In this document: one piece after another, positions 15,486-24,324 of the stretch
How the letters are laid out: each line of letters opens with the position of its first letter
Numbering within the stretch: position 1 is the stretch's first letter
The notes under the pieces: generated by a model
Seen by the model: only the letters and a program-made list of their open reading frames with translations
What the model was told of the DNA's origin: nothing
The model's database searches: none
Assembly (NCBI GenBank): GCA_015067885.1
Contig: SVLO01000022.1
Coordinates: 1-34,503 of the forward strand
Reading direction: 5' to 3'
DNA: 34,503 bases
Source of the DNA: Oscillospiraceae bacterium
Lineage (GTDB): Bacteria > Bacillota > Clostridia > Oscillospirales > Oscillospiraceae
Program-made: the position numbers and the translations under genes

Positions 15486-17897
15486 ATGCAGGAGAGCAAT
15501 TTTACCCCGGAGGCCCTGAATGTGCTGTGCCTGGCCCGGGAAAACGCCTGTGCTTTGGGCCACAGCTACGTGGGCAGCGAGCATCTGCTGCTGGCACTTT
15601 CGGCTTTGGAAGAAAACGTTGGGCGAATGCTGCAAAACAGGGGTGTGGCAGAGGGCGCGCTGAGAAAGGTGCTGGCAGCGCAGATGGGTGTGGGCAAAAT
15701 CGGCGGACCGTGTCAGGGATTGACGGTACGCTGCAGGCAGATCATACGTTTTGCGGTGACAGAGTCCCGACAGACCGGGGCATCGGCAATTTCCCCGGAG
15801 CATTTGCTGCTGGGGATGCTGCGGGAGGGGTGTGGAAGCGGCGTAAAGCTGCTCAGCCGACAGGGCATTGACTCGGACCGCTTTTACCGACAACTGCGTG
15901 CAGGGTTAGGCGGCAGTGAAGCGCCCACGCCGCGGCGCAGCCGGGAGGTGGAGCGGCCCGGCCAGACGAGTGAGACCCGCCTGTTGGACCAGTGCGCCCG
16001 GGACCTGACACGGTTGGCGGCTCAGGGCAGCCTTGATCCGGTCATTGGCAGAGACGAAGAGCTGGAACACATCATCCGCATCTTGTCCCGGCGGAGTAAA
16101 AATAATCCCGCCCTTATCGGTGACCCCGGTGTGGGTAAGACTGCCCTTGCGGAAGGACTGGCTCAGGCCATCATTCGTGGCAGCGTACCGGACAACCTGC
16201 GGGGGCGGCGGGTCTGCGCATTGGATCTGAGCGCCATGGTGGCGGGGACCAAGTATCGGGGCGAGTTTGAGGACAAGCTGCGCAAGGTGTTGGATGAGGT
16301 GCGTCGGGCGCGCAACATTATTCTGTTCGTGGACGAACTTCATACCATCGTTGGCGCAGGCAGCGCCGAAGGCGCCATCGACGCGGCCAATATCCTGAAA
16401 CCCGCTTTGGGCAGGGGCGAGATCCAGATGCTGGGTGCCACCACACAGGAGGAGTACCGGCGTTATATTGAAAAGGATGCTGCACTGGAGCGGCGTTTTC
16501 AGCCGGTGGTCGTCCGGGAACCGGACCGGGACAGCGCCATAGCCATACTGCAGGGGCTTCGCGGACGTTATGAGCGGCATCATCGGCTGACGATCACCGA
16601 TGAGGCGATCACGGCGGCGGTGGACCTGTCCCGACGGTATCTGCCTCAGCGGTTTCTGCCCGACAAGGCCATCGACCTGATGGACGAAGCCGCGGCACGG
16701 GTGCGCCTGACCCGACACACCCTGCCCCCGGAGCTGCAGCGGCTGGAGCGGCGGGTGACAGAGGCGGCCCGGGAGCGGGAGACGGCCATCCAGAGGCAGG
16801 ACTACGAGCGGGCGGCGGTGCTGCGGGATGCGGAGGAAGACTTCCGCCGTCAGTTGGACAGCCGCACCCAAAGCTGGCACAAGGAGCGGCCGGCACAAAA
16901 GGTGACAGCGGCAGACATTCAGGCAGTGCTGACCGGGTGGACGGGAATCCCGGTCACAGAACTCTCTATGGAAGAGCGGCAGAGGCTGGCCGAATTGGAA
17001 TGTACACTCCGTGAGCAGGTCGTGGGGCAGGATGATGCAGTACAGGCGGTGGCCCGCGCGGTGCGCCGGGGCAGGCTGGGACTGAAAGATCCGGACCGGC
17101 CGGTGGGAAGCTTCTTGTTCCTCGGTCCCAGCGGTGTGGGCAAGACTCTGCTGTGCCGCAGCCTTGCCGCAGCGCTGTTCGGCAGCGAGGACTCCCTGAT
17201 CCGGTTTGATATGTCTGAGTATATGGAGGCACACACGGTGTCCCGGCTTATCGGCTCACCCCCGGGCTACGTGGGTCACGAACAGGGCGGACAGCTGACG
17301 GAACGGGTGCGCCGTGCGCCATGGTCGGTGGTGCTGCTGGATGAGATCGAAAAGGCCCATCCGGACGTGTGGGGCCTGCTTCTGCAGATCATGGACAGCG
17401 GAACCCTGACCGATGCGCTGGGCCGCAAGACGGACTTCCGCAATACGGTGGTGGTCATGACTTCCAACCTAGGAGCGGGACGGTTTTCCAGCGGTCAGTT
17501 GGGATTTTCTCCCGGCGGCACAGCGGCGGTGGACAATGGAGTGCTGGCCGATGCGAAAAAGACCTTCCGGCCGGAGTTTTGGGGTCGGCTGGACGGTACG
17601 CCGGTGTTCCATCCGTTGGACAGCGCAGCCTTGCATGAGGTTGGCCGCAAGCAGCTGCAGCGGGTGACCAAGCGTTTTGAAGAAATGGGCATTGCGCTGG
17701 AGGTCACAGACAGTGCACTTAGGTGTCTGACCGAGGGAAAGGGCGACCCGGCCCATGGGGCGCGGCCGCTGCTGCGGGCGGTGACAGAGCAGATCGAAGA
17801 CCCGGCTGCTGACCTGCTGCTGAGCGGGCAGGTGACCTGCGGAGGCAGAGTGCTGGCAGACCGGGAGGGAGACCGGGTGGTGCTGCGTGTCATGTGA
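15486..17897 (+). CDS. clpC: ClpC-type AAA+ unfoldase
   Basis: Hexameric AAA+ unfoldase (803 aa) that feeds proteins to the ClpP protease. The order is: Clp N-domain with two repeats (about 1-145); first AAA module with Walker A GDPGVGKT (about 212-219) and Walker [10 protein letters not shown]; middle domain with a UVR-like segment ([20 protein letters not shown], about 425-445); second AAA module with GPSGVGKT (about 547) and [14 protein letters not shown] loop ending in LGF within GQLGFSPGG corresponds to the ClpP-docking tripeptide. UVR plus M-domain layout argues for ClpC over ClpB or ClpA. TGAGGTGA precedes the start. The usual partners ctsR, mcsA and mcsB are not adjacent. Confidence 0.92.
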   Translation: MQESNFTPEALNVLCLARENACALGHSYVGSEHLLLALSALEENVGRMLQNRGVAEGALRKVLAAQMGVGKIGGPCQGLTVRCRQIIRFAVTESRQTGASAISPEHLLLGMLREGCGSGVKLLSRQGIDSDRFYRQLRAGLGGSEAPTPRRSREVERPGQTSETRLLDQCARDLTRLAAQGSLDPVIGRDEELEHIIRILSRRSKNNPALIGDPGVGKTALAEGLAQAIIRGSVPDNLRGRRVCALDLSAMVAGTKYRGEFEDKLRKVLDEVRRARNIILFVDELHTIVGAGSAEGAIDAANILKPALGRGEIQMLGATTQEEYRRYIEKDAALERRFQPVVVREPDRDSAIAILQGLRGRYERHHRLTITDEAITAAVDLSRRYLPQRFLPDKAIDLMDEAAARVRLTRHTLPPELQRLERRVTEAARERETAIQRQDYERAAVLRDAEEDFRRQLDSRTQSWHKERPAQKVTAADIQAVLTGWTGIPVTELSMEERQRLAELECTLREQVVGQDDAVQAVARAVRRGRLGLKDPDRPVGSFLFLGPSGVGKTLLCRSLAAALFGSEDSLIRFDMSEYMEAHTVSRLIGSPPGYVGHEQGGQLTERVRRAPWSVVLLDEIEKAHPDVWGLLLQIMDSGTLTDALGRKTDFRNTVVVMTSNLGAGRFSSGQLGFSPGGTAAVDNGVLADAKKTFRPEFWGRLDGTPVFHPLDSAALHEVGRKQLQRVTKRFEEMGIALEVTDSALRCLTEGKGDPAHGARPLLRAVTEQIEDPAADLLLSGQVTCGGRVLADREGDRVVLRVM

Positions 17898-17904
17898 ACA
17901 GCCC

Positions 17905-17932
17905 TTGCAAAATCCCTGCCTTATGTTATAAT
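17905..17932 (+). promoter_or_regulatory. Promoter of malQ
   Basis: TTGCAA (17905-17910) and TATAAT (17927-17932) with a 16-nt spacer in the short gap after clpC. No terminator for clpC is visible. Confidence 0.65.
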
Positions 17933-17962
17933 TTCCTTATCCTGATTTGGGAGTGACTTGGT

Positions 17963-19393
17963 ATGGAGCGTACCCGCGCAAGCGGTGTTTTACTGGCGAT
18001 TTCCGCCCTGCCCGGACCCTATGGTATCGGCTCGCTGGGCGAGCCCGCCCGGCGGTTCGTGGATTTCCTGGTTCGGGGAAGCCAGCGCTGGTGGCAGATT
18101 TTGCCCCTTGTTCCCCTCGGAAACGGCGCATCCCCCTATATGTCCCCCTCTGCCTTTGCGGGCAACCCGCTGCTCATCGACCTTGACATGCTGGCACAGG
18201 AGGGTCTGCTGACCTCGGAGGAACTGGACAGCGCCCGCTGTGAAAATCCGGACCGGGTGGACTACGTCCGGCTGAACGAGACACGCCTGCCCCTGCTGCG
18301 GCGTGCGTGGCAGAGGGCGAAAGGGCGGCCCGAGGAAACAGATCCTGTGGAGATGCCGTGGCTGGAGGACTATGCGGCCTTTTCTGCGCTGCACGACCAC
18401 TATCGGTCCGGCTGGTGGGAGTGGCCCTGCGATGCTGTCCCCGACCCGGAGGAGAGGGACTTCCATCGCTTTTTGCAGCGGACATTTTACCGCCAGTGGT
18501 TTGAGCTCAAGCAGTACGCCAACGAGCGGGGCGTGCGGCTGATGGGCGATATCCCCATTTACCTGTCTGCCGACAGCGTGGAGCTGTGGCGCAGACCGGA
18601 AATCTTTGAACTGGAGAAGGACGGGCGTCCCTCCGCTGTGGCGGGTGTGCCGCCGGATGCCTTCTGCCCCGACGGACAGCTGTGGGGAAATCCCCTGTAC
18701 AACTGGCAGCGGGAGGCAACTTTTGATTTCTGGAAAGAGCGCATCGGTTGGTGCGCCAAACTCTACGACGGGGTGCGAATCGACCACTTCCGGGCGTTCC
18801 ACAACTATTGGTCCGTTCCCGCCGATGCCGAGACGGCGGCGGAGGGCGAGTGGCTGCCCGGCCCGGGCATGAAGCTGCTGAACGCGCTGCAGGCGGCGGC
18901 GCCGAAGCTGGAGCTGATCGCGGAGGATCTGGGAGATCTGGATGCGGGTGCGATCGAGTTTGTGCGCACCTGCGGCGTACCCGGTATGCGTGTGCTGGTC
19001 TTTGCCTTTACACCCGGTGCGGAGAGCGCGTTTCTGCCCCATAACTGTGATGCCAACTGCGTGGTTTATACCGGCACCCACGATACCCCCACCTTTGTCC
19101 AGTGGTTCCATGAAGCCGATAGCGAAACGGCCGCCTATGCCCGTGCCTACCTGCGCCTGCGGGAGGATGAGGGGCTTGGCTGGGGCGGACTCTGCGGCGC
19201 GTGGGGGACAAGGGCGTACCTTGCCATCGCGCCCATGCAGGATGTGCTGGGACTGGGGGCGGATGCCCGCATGAATACCCCCGGTACCATCGGGGATCAC
19301 AACTGGTCCTGGCGGGTGCGGTACGAGGCATTCAACGACGGTGTGGCCGACCGGCTGTCCCACCTGACCAAAATTTACAGCCGGGCCAATTAA
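17963..19393 (+). CDS. malQ: 4-alpha-glucanotransferase (amylomaltase)
   Basis: Cytoplasmic GH77 enzyme (476 aa) moving alpha-1,4-glucan segments between maltodextrins, used in glycogen and starch breakdown. The N-terminal block SALPGPYGIGSLGEPARRFVD and the substrate-site stretch WWQILPLVPLG followed by SPYMSPSAFAGNPLLID are diagnostic. The catalytic triad is present: the nucleophile Asp in VRIDHFRAF (near 274), the acid/base Glu in IAEDLG (near 320), and the Asp in GTHDTPT (near 372). Length fits the short bacterial form. GGGAGTGA precedes the ATG and a promoter lies just upstream. No other glycogen genes are adjacent. Confidence 0.95.
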   Translation: MERTRASGVLLAISALPGPYGIGSLGEPARRFVDFLVRGSQRWWQILPLVPLGNGASPYMSPSAFAGNPLLIDLDMLAQEGLLTSEELDSARCENPDRVDYVRLNETRLPLLRRAWQRAKGRPEETDPVEMPWLEDYAAFSALHDHYRSGWWEWPCDAVPDPEERDFHRFLQRTFYRQWFELKQYANERGVRLMGDIPIYLSADSVELWRRPEIFELEKDGRPSAVAGVPPDAFCPDGQLWGNPLYNWQREATFDFWKERIGWCAKLYDGVRIDHFRAFHNYWSVPADAETAAEGEWLPGPGMKLLNALQAAAPKLELIAEDLGDLDAGAIEFVRTCGVPGMRVLVFAFTPGAESAFLPHNCDANCVVYTGTHDTPTFVQWFHEADSETAAYARAYLRLREDEGLGWGGLCGAWGTRAYLAIAPMQDVLGLGADARMNTPGTIGDHNWSWRVRYEAFNDGVADRLSHLTKIYSRAN

Positions 19394-19397
19394 CCTC

Positions 19398-19426
19398 TTG
19401 CAAAAGTATTTGTACTGGTATATAAT
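19398..19426 (+). promoter_or_regulatory. Promoter of tRNA-Leu
   Basis: TTGCAA (19398-19403) and TATAAT (19421-19426) with a 17-nt spacer, eleven bases before the tRNA. Confidence 0.8.
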
Positions 19427-19436
19427 ACACCAGTAC

Positions 19437-19523
19437 GCCGGTGTGATGGAATTGGTAGACGTGACGGACTCAAAATCCGTTCCTGGCGACAGGGTGTGGG
19501 TTCGAGTCCCACCACCGGCACCA
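19437..19523 (+). tRNA. tRNA-Leu (anticodon CAA)
   Basis: A class II tRNA with acceptor stem GCCGGTG/CACCGGC. The D-loop contains TTGGTAGACG, the anticodon loop CTCAAAA reads CAA (codon UUG), and there is a long variable arm and a T-arm GTGGGTTCGAGTCCCAC. The terminal CCA is encoded. It is a single gene with its own promoter and terminator. Confidence 0.95.
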
Positions 19524-19559
19524 AAAACCCCGCAGTCCTTATGGACTGCGGGGTTTTTG
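19523..19559 (+). terminator. Terminator of tRNA-Leu
   Basis: Sixteen-base perfect arms (AAAAACCCCGCAGTCC and complement) with a 4-nt loop and a T-run. Confidence 0.9.
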
Positions 19560-19750
19560 ACGTTGGTCGGGTTACGCAGAACCCACCGGGTTCGACGCCC
19601 GCCCGCAGGCGGGTGTGTCGGAGCGCAACCGCCGCTTGCGGCGGCACTTGGCGCGCAGACGTCCCACCTATCCCACGCCGACCTCGATGGTCGGCGTGGG
19701 AGACTTTTGCGGTATTGCAGAAGTGTGTATCCCCACCACCGGCACGAAAC
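19560..19750. other. Hairpin-rich non-coding stretch ending in a partial tRNA 3' copy
   Basis: No gene is visible. The stretch has several GC-rich stems: CCCGCC/GGCGGG near 19602, CCGCCGC/GCGGCGG near 19629, and a 12-bp stem at 19672-19700 followed by AGACTTTTG. At 19732-19745 there is a 14-base exact copy of the tRNA-Leu 3' end (19508-19521). This may be the scar of an integration event at the tRNA, or a degenerate tRNA duplicate. Confidence 0.4.
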
Positions 19751-19752
19751 GA

Positions 19753-19781
19753 TTGCAGAGCAAAAGGGTGTATGGTATGAT
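19753..19781 (+). promoter_or_regulatory. Promoter of the small membrane protein gene
   Basis: TTGCAG (19753-19758) and TATGAT (19776-19781) with a 17-nt spacer, just after the partial tRNA copy. Confidence 0.6.
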
Positions 19782-19805
19782 TTGAAATAAGAAGGTGGGA
19801 TAACA

Positions 19806-20525
19806 GTGAAAAAACTCGGAATCATATTATTCTTTATCCTTTTTGCAATACCGCTGCCGTTTGCCGCTCTTTACAGCCTGTTTGCTTTGGCGGGAATTGT
19901 GATGGAACTCGCTGAGCTGAACTTTGGCATGGTCGTGGTTTATCTGATGATTATGCTTGCGGCTGTTCCGTATGGTTTGATCTACATCTATGCGTTGATT
20001 AGAACACTGGACAGTGAGAAAGTTTCACCTGCAACGTTTGCACCGGCTATGCAGCTCGCTGTTGCGGCATTGCTGCTGGTGCTTATAAATCCGGTAGCCG
20101 AGCTGATTGGCGCGTCCGAGACATGTTTTGGATTACGGGTGGGAGATTACGAAATCGTTGAGTCGCTGGATACCCACGGTGGATTTCACGGCGACGGCAC
20201 GTATTATTTGATTTTGGACTGTTCGAAGAACCGGGAGAAAGCGCTGAAGGCGGTCAGCAAATGGGACAGGCTTCCTTTGCCGGAAAACGTGGAACTGATG
20301 ATGTACGGTGGGATAAAAGATGGCAGGTACTACGGGTATCATTTGGCGGAAGAAGCAAACATGCCAAGGATAGAAAATGGTTACTACGTCTTTCGTGACA
20401 GGCATAGGGGAGGAAATGATCCGTCGGATGATTCTGAACTGCTAAGCAGATATTCCTTTAATTTTACAATAGCCGTTTATGATGCCGATACAGACAGAAT
20501 GTATTATTTTGAATATGATACTTAA
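19806..20525 (+). CDS. Membrane protein of unknown function with soluble C-terminal domain
   Basis: A 239-aa protein with three hydrophobic segments in the first 105 residues (about 4-35, 40-65 and 75-100), then a soluble domain rich in Asp, Tyr and Gly that is probably outside the cell. The start is GTG at 19806 with AAGGTGGGA upstream; there is no better ATG. Base composition is more AT-rich than its neighbours, and it lies directly beyond the partial tRNA copy, so it may be an acquired gene. It has its own promoter and terminator. I recognise no family. Confidence 0.75.
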   Translation: MKKLGIILFFILFAIPLPFAALYSLFALAGIVMELAELNFGMVVVYLMIMLAAVPYGLIYIYALIRTLDSEKVSPATFAPAMQLAVAALLLVLINPVAELIGASETCFGLRVGDYEIVESLDTHGGFHGDGTYYLILDCSKNREKALKAVSKWDRLPLPENVELMMYGGIKDGRYYGYHLAEEANMPRIENGYYVFRDRHRGGNDPSDDSELLSRYSFNFTIAVYDADTDRMYYFEYDT

Positions 20526-20566
20526 CAAAAAACACGGAAGGTCAATTGACCTTCCGTGTTTTGATT
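20526..20566. terminator. Bidirectional terminator before the transketolase operon
   Basis: The palindrome AAAACACGGAAGGTCAAT with its exact complement, T-rich on both outer sides, lies between converging genes. Confidence 0.9.
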
Positions 20567-20576
20567 TTCTATCAGC

Positions 20577-21521
20577 TTACTTGCCGCAGAACTCCTTGGC
20601 GACCTCCACAATGTGGTCGGCGGACAGGCCGAACTGCTTGAGCAGGGCCACGGCGGGACCGGAGTGACCGAACTCGTCGTTGACGCCGATGCGGCGCACG
20701 GGAACGGGACACTTCTCGGCAACGCAGGAGCAGACAGCCTCGCCCAGACCGCCGATGATGTTATGCTCCTCGCAGGTGATGATCTTGCCGCACTCCTTGG
20801 CAGCCTTCAGCACCAGCTCCTCGTCCAGAGGCTTGATGGTGGCCATGTTGATGATGCGGGCGGAGATACCGGCCTCGGCCAGGATCTTGCCGGCCTCGAT
20901 AGCCTCGGCAACCAGCAGGCCGTTGGCGATGATGGCCACGTCGGTACCGTCCTGAATGACCTCGCCCTTGCCGATCTCGAACTTGAAGTTGGCCTCATCG
21001 TGGAACACGGGCACAGCCAGGCGGCCGAAGCGCAGGTACACGGGACCGTTGTGCTCGTAAGCGGCCTTGACGGCGGCGCGGGCTTCCACGTCGTCGGAGG
21101 GGGACATAACGACCATGCCGGGGATGGAACGCATCAGAGCGAAGTCCTCGCAGCACTGGTGGGAAGCGCCGTCCTCACCGACGGAGATACCGCCGTGGGT
21201 GGCGCCGATCTTCACGTTCAGCTGGGGATAGCCGATAGAGTTGCGGATCTGCTCGAAGGCACGACCGGCGGCGAACATAGCAAAGCTGGAGGCGAAAGGC
21301 ACCAGACCGGCGGTAGCAGCACCGGCGGCCACGGCGATCATGTTGCCCTCGGCAATGCCGCAGTTGAAGTGACGCTCGGGGAAAGCCTTCTTGAAAATGC
21401 CGGTCTTGGTGGCACCGGCCAGGTCGGCGTCGAACACGATCAGGTCGTCATGCTCGGCGGCCAGCTCGGCAAGCGCGTTGCCGTAGCTGTCACGGGTTGC
21501 GATCTTCTTAACGTCTGCCAT
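20577..21521 (-). CDS. Transketolase, C-terminal subunit
   Basis: Second half of a split thiamine-diphosphate transketolase (314 aa) of the non-oxidative pentose phosphate pathway. It holds the pyrimidine-binding domain (RHFNCGIAEGNMIAVAAGAA carries the Glu that activates the cofactor, near residue 58) and the C-terminal transketolase domain (from about 190). The block THGGISVGEDGASHQCCEDF near 110-130 is typical. The start lies one nucleotide after the stop of the N-terminal subunit gene, so translation is coupled and subunits should be made in equal amounts. Such two-gene transketolases are normal in Clostridia and archaea. Confidence 0.92.
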   Translation of the reverse strand: MADVKKIATRDSYGNALAELAAEHDDLIVFDADLAGATKTGIFKKAFPERHFNCGIAEGNMIAVAAGAATAGLVPFASSFAMFAAGRAFEQIRNSIGYPQLNVKIGATHGGISVGEDGASHQCCEDFALMRSIPGMVVMSPSDDVEARAAVKAAYEHNGPVYLRFGRLAVPVFHDEANFKFEIGKGEVIQDGTDVAIIANGLLVAEAIEAGKILAEAGISARIINMATIKPLDEELVLKAAKECGKIITCEEHNIIGGLGEAVCSCVAEKCPVPVRRIGVNDEFGHSGPAVALLKQFGLSADHIVEVAKEFCGK

Positions 21522-21522
21522 G

Positions 21523-22368
21523 TTACATTGCCTCCACTTCTGCCAGCTGGGCCTTCAGTTCGGCCATAGCGATGGCGTATTCCTCGTCGTTGGGAGCCTT
21601 GCCGTGCCAGCCGGCCTGGTTCTCCATGTAGCTGACACCCTTGCCCTTGGTGGTCTGCATGATGATGCCGAAGGGCTTGCCCTTGGTGGCGCGGGCCTGG
21701 GCAAAGGCGGCCTCCAGCTGCTCGAAATCGTGGCCGTCCACCACGGCGACCTCAAAGCCGAAGGCCTTGAGCTTGGCGTCGATGGGGTAGGGACTCATAA
21801 CGTCGGCAACCTTGCCGTCGATCTGCAGGCCGTTGTTGTCGATGATGGCGCAGAAGTTGTCCAGGTTGTAGTGGGCGGCGAACATCATAGCCTCCCAAAC
21901 CTGGCCCTCCTGGATCTCGCCGTCACCCAGCAGGGTGTACACGCGGTTGGTCTTGCCCTGATGCTTGGCAGCCAGAGCCATACCGGCGGCGGCGGAGATG
22001 CCCTGACCCAAAGAGCCGGTGGACATATCCACGCCGGGGACCATGTTCATGTTGGGGTGGCCCTGCAGGTAGCTGTCGATGTGGCGCAGGGTGGGCAGAT
22101 CCTCCACAGGGAAGAAGCCGCGGTTGGCCAAAGCGGCGTACAGGCCGGGGGCGGTGTGGCCCTTGGACAGGACGAACCGGTCACGGTCGGCCCACTTGGG
22201 GTTCTTGGGGTCGATGTTCATCTCCTTGAAGTACAGGTAGGTGAACGCTTCGGCGGCGGACAGGCTGCCGCCGGGATGGCCGGCCTTGGCGCCGTAGGTG
22301 CCCTCGATAACACCCATACGGACCTTGCAGGCCGTTGCCATCAGCTGCTTTTTCTCGATGCTGGTCAT
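21523..22368 (-). CDS. Transketolase, N-terminal subunit
   Basis: First half of the split transketolase (281 aa), binding the diphosphate end of thiamine diphosphate. The motif GDGEIQEGQVWEAMMFAAHYNLDNFCAIIDNN (start near residue 149) contains the GDG...NN metal and cofactor site. AGHPGGSLSAAEAFTYLYF near 30 and SKGHTAPGLYAAL near 70 are family hallmarks. It moves two-carbon units between sugar phosphates together with the next gene. AAGGGAG lies about twelve bases upstream of the ATG and the promoter is at 22457-22485; the roughly 80-nt leader has no known riboswitch pattern that I can see. Confidence 0.92.
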   Translation of the reverse strand: MTSIEKKQLMATACKVRMGVIEGTYGAKAGHPGGSLSAAEAFTYLYFKEMNIDPKNPKWADRDRFVLSKGHTAPGLYAALANRGFFPVEDLPTLRHIDSYLQGHPNMNMVPGVDMSTGSLGQGISAAAGMALAAKHQGKTNRVYTLLGDGEIQEGQVWEAMMFAAHYNLDNFCAIIDNNGLQIDGKVADVMSPYPIDAKLKAFGFEVAVVDGHDFEQLEAAFAQARATKGKPFGIIMQTTKGKGVSYMENQAGWHGKAPNDEEYAIAMAELKAQLAEVEAM

Positions 22369-22456
22369 GGCAAAAATCTACTCCCTTCCAAACTGATATC
22401 TCATATTTGACTGGTTTGCCCCGGTGCAAGGCGCACCACGGCATGATATCTGCCTT

Positions 22457-22485
22457 ATTATAGTACATTTTCCGGGAAAGTGCAA
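22457..22485 (-). promoter_or_regulatory. Promoter of the transketolase operon
   Basis: Minus-strand TTGCAC (22480-22485) and TATAAT (22457-22462) with a 17-nt spacer. Confidence 0.8.
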
Positions 22486-22514
22486 GGGTGGAGCCATAGT
22501 TATTCCGCCTAAAT

Positions 22515-22552
22515 TCGAAAAAATATGGGTCCGGCACAGGGCCGGACCCATA
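22515..22552 (-). terminator. Terminator of the DUF4282-like gene
   Basis: Twelve-base perfect arms (22524-22535 and 22541-22552) and a T-run on the minus strand (complement of 22517-22523). Confidence 0.85.
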
Positions 22553-22573
22553 GAAGAAACATGGAAAGTGAGA

Positions 22574-23110
22574 TTACTGTCCGTTGTAGTTGTAATAGTT
22601 GTAATTGTTGCTGTTGCTGTTGCTGTTGTCGTTGCTGTTGCTGTTGCTGTTGGTGTTGCCGTCGGTGGACAGGAACTGCTGAGCAGAGGTGGCGAAGGGG
22701 GAGGAGTCCTCACCCTTGATCTTGTTGTTGATCTGGATGACGTTCTTGACCAGCAGCAGACCCATCATCATCAGCTCGTAGAACAGGCGGACCGTGATGG
22801 GGCCGACCAGCAGGAGCAGCAGACCCGTGCCGCCGGACCAGGTCATATAATGGCCCAAATAGCCCTCAAAACCGAGCAGGGAGAACAGACCGACGAACAC
22901 ACAGATACAGGTGGACAGGATGTACAGCACCTGCAGGATCTTTTCGATGATCAGGAACTTGAAGTTGAAGATGTTGTGCAGTATGAGGCCGATTTTGCCG
23001 AACTTGTTCTTCTTGCTTTCGGGCAAAACGAAGATGACCAGCAGCACGGTGGCGGCGATAGCGGTCAGTGTGCCAAGGCCGGACATAAGGGCAATTGTAT
23101 TGATACGCAT
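22574..23110 (-). CDS. DUF4282-like membrane protein with Asn/Ser repeat tail
   Basis: A 178-aa membrane protein. Three hydrophobic segments are visible at about 5-28, 50-78 and 92-115. The middle part (FKFLIIEKILQVLYILSTCI ... GPITVRLFYELMMMGLLLVK) resembles DUF4282 proteins, whose role is unknown. The last 30 residues are a low-complexity tail of alternating Asn and Ser, then Asn/Tyr. It is encoded by hexanucleotide-like repeats around 22600-22655 that could change length by slippage. The start at 23110 is chosen because AAGGAGGG lies seven bases upstream; a longer frame would run through the promoter. It is a single-gene unit with its own promoter and terminator. Confidence 0.8.
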   Translation of the reverse strand: MRINTIALMSGLGTLTAIAATVLLVIFVLPESKKNKFGKIGLILHNIFNFKFLIIEKILQVLYILSTCICVFVGLFSLLGFEGYLGHYMTWSGGTGLLLLLVGPITVRLFYELMMMGLLLVKNVIQINNKIKGEDSSPFATSAQQFLSTDGNTNSNSNSNDNSNSNSNNYNYYNYNGQ

Positions 23111-23141
23111 GGGGAAAACCCTCCTTTTTATTGATATGTTT

Positions 23142-23170
23142 ATCATATCAACAATGTAAAAACTTGTCAA
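23142..23170 (-). promoter_or_regulatory. Promoter of the DUF4282-like gene
   Basis: Minus-strand TTGACA (23165-23170) and TATGAT (23142-23147) with a 17-nt spacer. Confidence 0.8.
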
Positions 23171-23195
23171 TTACAATCCAATTACAATGCAGACA

Positions 23196-23231
23196 AACAG
23201 ATGGGCGAGGTGCTGTTGCGCCCCGCCCATT
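23196..23231 (-). terminator. Probable terminator of the GpsA-like gene
   Basis: ATGGGCG (23201-23207) pairs with CGCCCAT (23224-23230), with further GC pairing inside. The minus-strand tail CTGTTTGTCTG is only moderately T-rich. Confidence 0.5.
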
Positions 23232-23236
23232 GTGGT

Positions 23237-24283
23237 TTACTGTTCAAAGGTGAACTTCTCCCAGGGGATGTCCACCGGCTTTTTCTCGGTGAGAATTTCG
23301 TCAATGTGCAGCAGCAGGGGGTAGTCGGCCAAATTGGCAAGACCCCGCGCGGCCTTGGCCCGGACGGCCTCTGCCACCCGGCCGGCTACCACCAGGGACT
23401 CCAGGGTGACGCCCTGCAGCTCGGCCTTAGCCTGGTCGATGTCCAGCCCCCGGCCCAGCAGGATGCCAATGAGCCGGGTGCGGCCGCCGTACACCGTAAC
23501 GTACAGGTCGCCGGCGCCCACCACAAGGTTATTCAAATCGCCGGCGCCCTGCAGGTCAAGCAGCTTCTGCATTTCCCGCACCGACTGGCCGAAGACGGCG
23601 GCCTGAGAGTTGAAGTGCAGCTCGCTGTCCAAACCGAATTCCTTTTGGTTCAGGCCGATGGTCAGGGCGATGCCAAGGGCGTAGCCGTTTTTCAGGGCCA
23701 CGGCGCTCTCCACCCCCACCACGTCGGTGGACAGGCTGATGTGGTAATAGCCGGTGGCCATGGCGGACTTGAGCATCCGCAGGATGTCCATATCCCTGCC
23801 GCAAAAGCTGACCTCAGTCTGGTCGTGGGCCACCAGCTCGTAGCTGGTGCAGGGACCGCCGATGGCGTTCAGAGGGATGTGCTTGCCCAATTCGTCCAGC
23901 TTCTGCTGCCAAATGTCGGGGTAAGTCAGCAGGGTGCCGTCGGGCAGGTTCCACAGACCCTTGGTCACCGAGATGACGGGGACGTTTTCCTGCAACCGGG
24001 GCAAAATCTCGTCCCGGAACCACTCCACACCGAAGCTGCTGACGCCGCAGATGATGAAGTCCGCGCCGGGGATGACAGCGTCCAGCTCCTCAATGTGGTG
24101 GTACTGCACCCCGGCGGGAAAATCCCGAACGAACTTGGGGTGGCGGTTGGTTTTACGGCAGGTGTCGATGATGTCCCAGTCCAGATGGGTGCCGACCAGG
24201 TGTACCTCGTTGCCGTTTTCCCGGGCGGGGAAGGCCAGGGCGGACCCCATCATACCTGAGCCGATGATGACGATTTTGCGCAT
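23237..24283 (-). CDS. GpsA-like NAD(P)-dependent glycerol-3-phosphate dehydrogenase
   Basis: Soluble dehydrogenase (348 aa) of the GpsA family, which reduces dihydroxyacetone phosphate to glycerol 3-phosphate for lipid synthesis. The N-terminal Rossmann motif GSGMMG is at 8-13. The middle block ends in VALKNGYALG, holding the catalytic lysine of the family ALKN motif, and VVGAGDLYVTVYGGRTR replaces the usual GLGDL...N block. It is clearly divergent: GSGMMGSALA replaces GxGxWGTALA and the region after ALKN is atypical. The substrate may therefore differ. AAAGGACGTG is well placed before the ATG. It follows the kinase at 24325 by only 41 nt, so it may be the last gene of the kinase operon. Confidence 0.75.
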   Translation of the reverse strand: MRKIVIIGSGMMGSALAFPARENGNEVHLVGTHLDWDIIDTCRKTNRHPKFVRDFPAGVQYHHIEELDAVIPGADFIICGVSSFGVEWFRDEILPRLQENVPVISVTKGLWNLPDGTLLTYPDIWQQKLDELGKHIPLNAIGGPCTSYELVAHDQTEVSFCGRDMDILRMLKSAMATGYYHISLSTDVVGVESAVALKNGYALGIALTIGLNQKEFGLDSELHFNSQAAVFGQSVREMQKLLDLQGAGDLNNLVVGAGDLYVTVYGGRTRLIGILLGRGLDIDQAKAELQGVTLESLVVAGRVAEAVRAKAARGLANLADYPLLLHIDEILTEKKPVDIPWEKFTFEQ

Positions 24284-24324
24284 GGTTACACGTCCTTTCG
24301 AAACGCATTTGGGGTGCGGTTATA

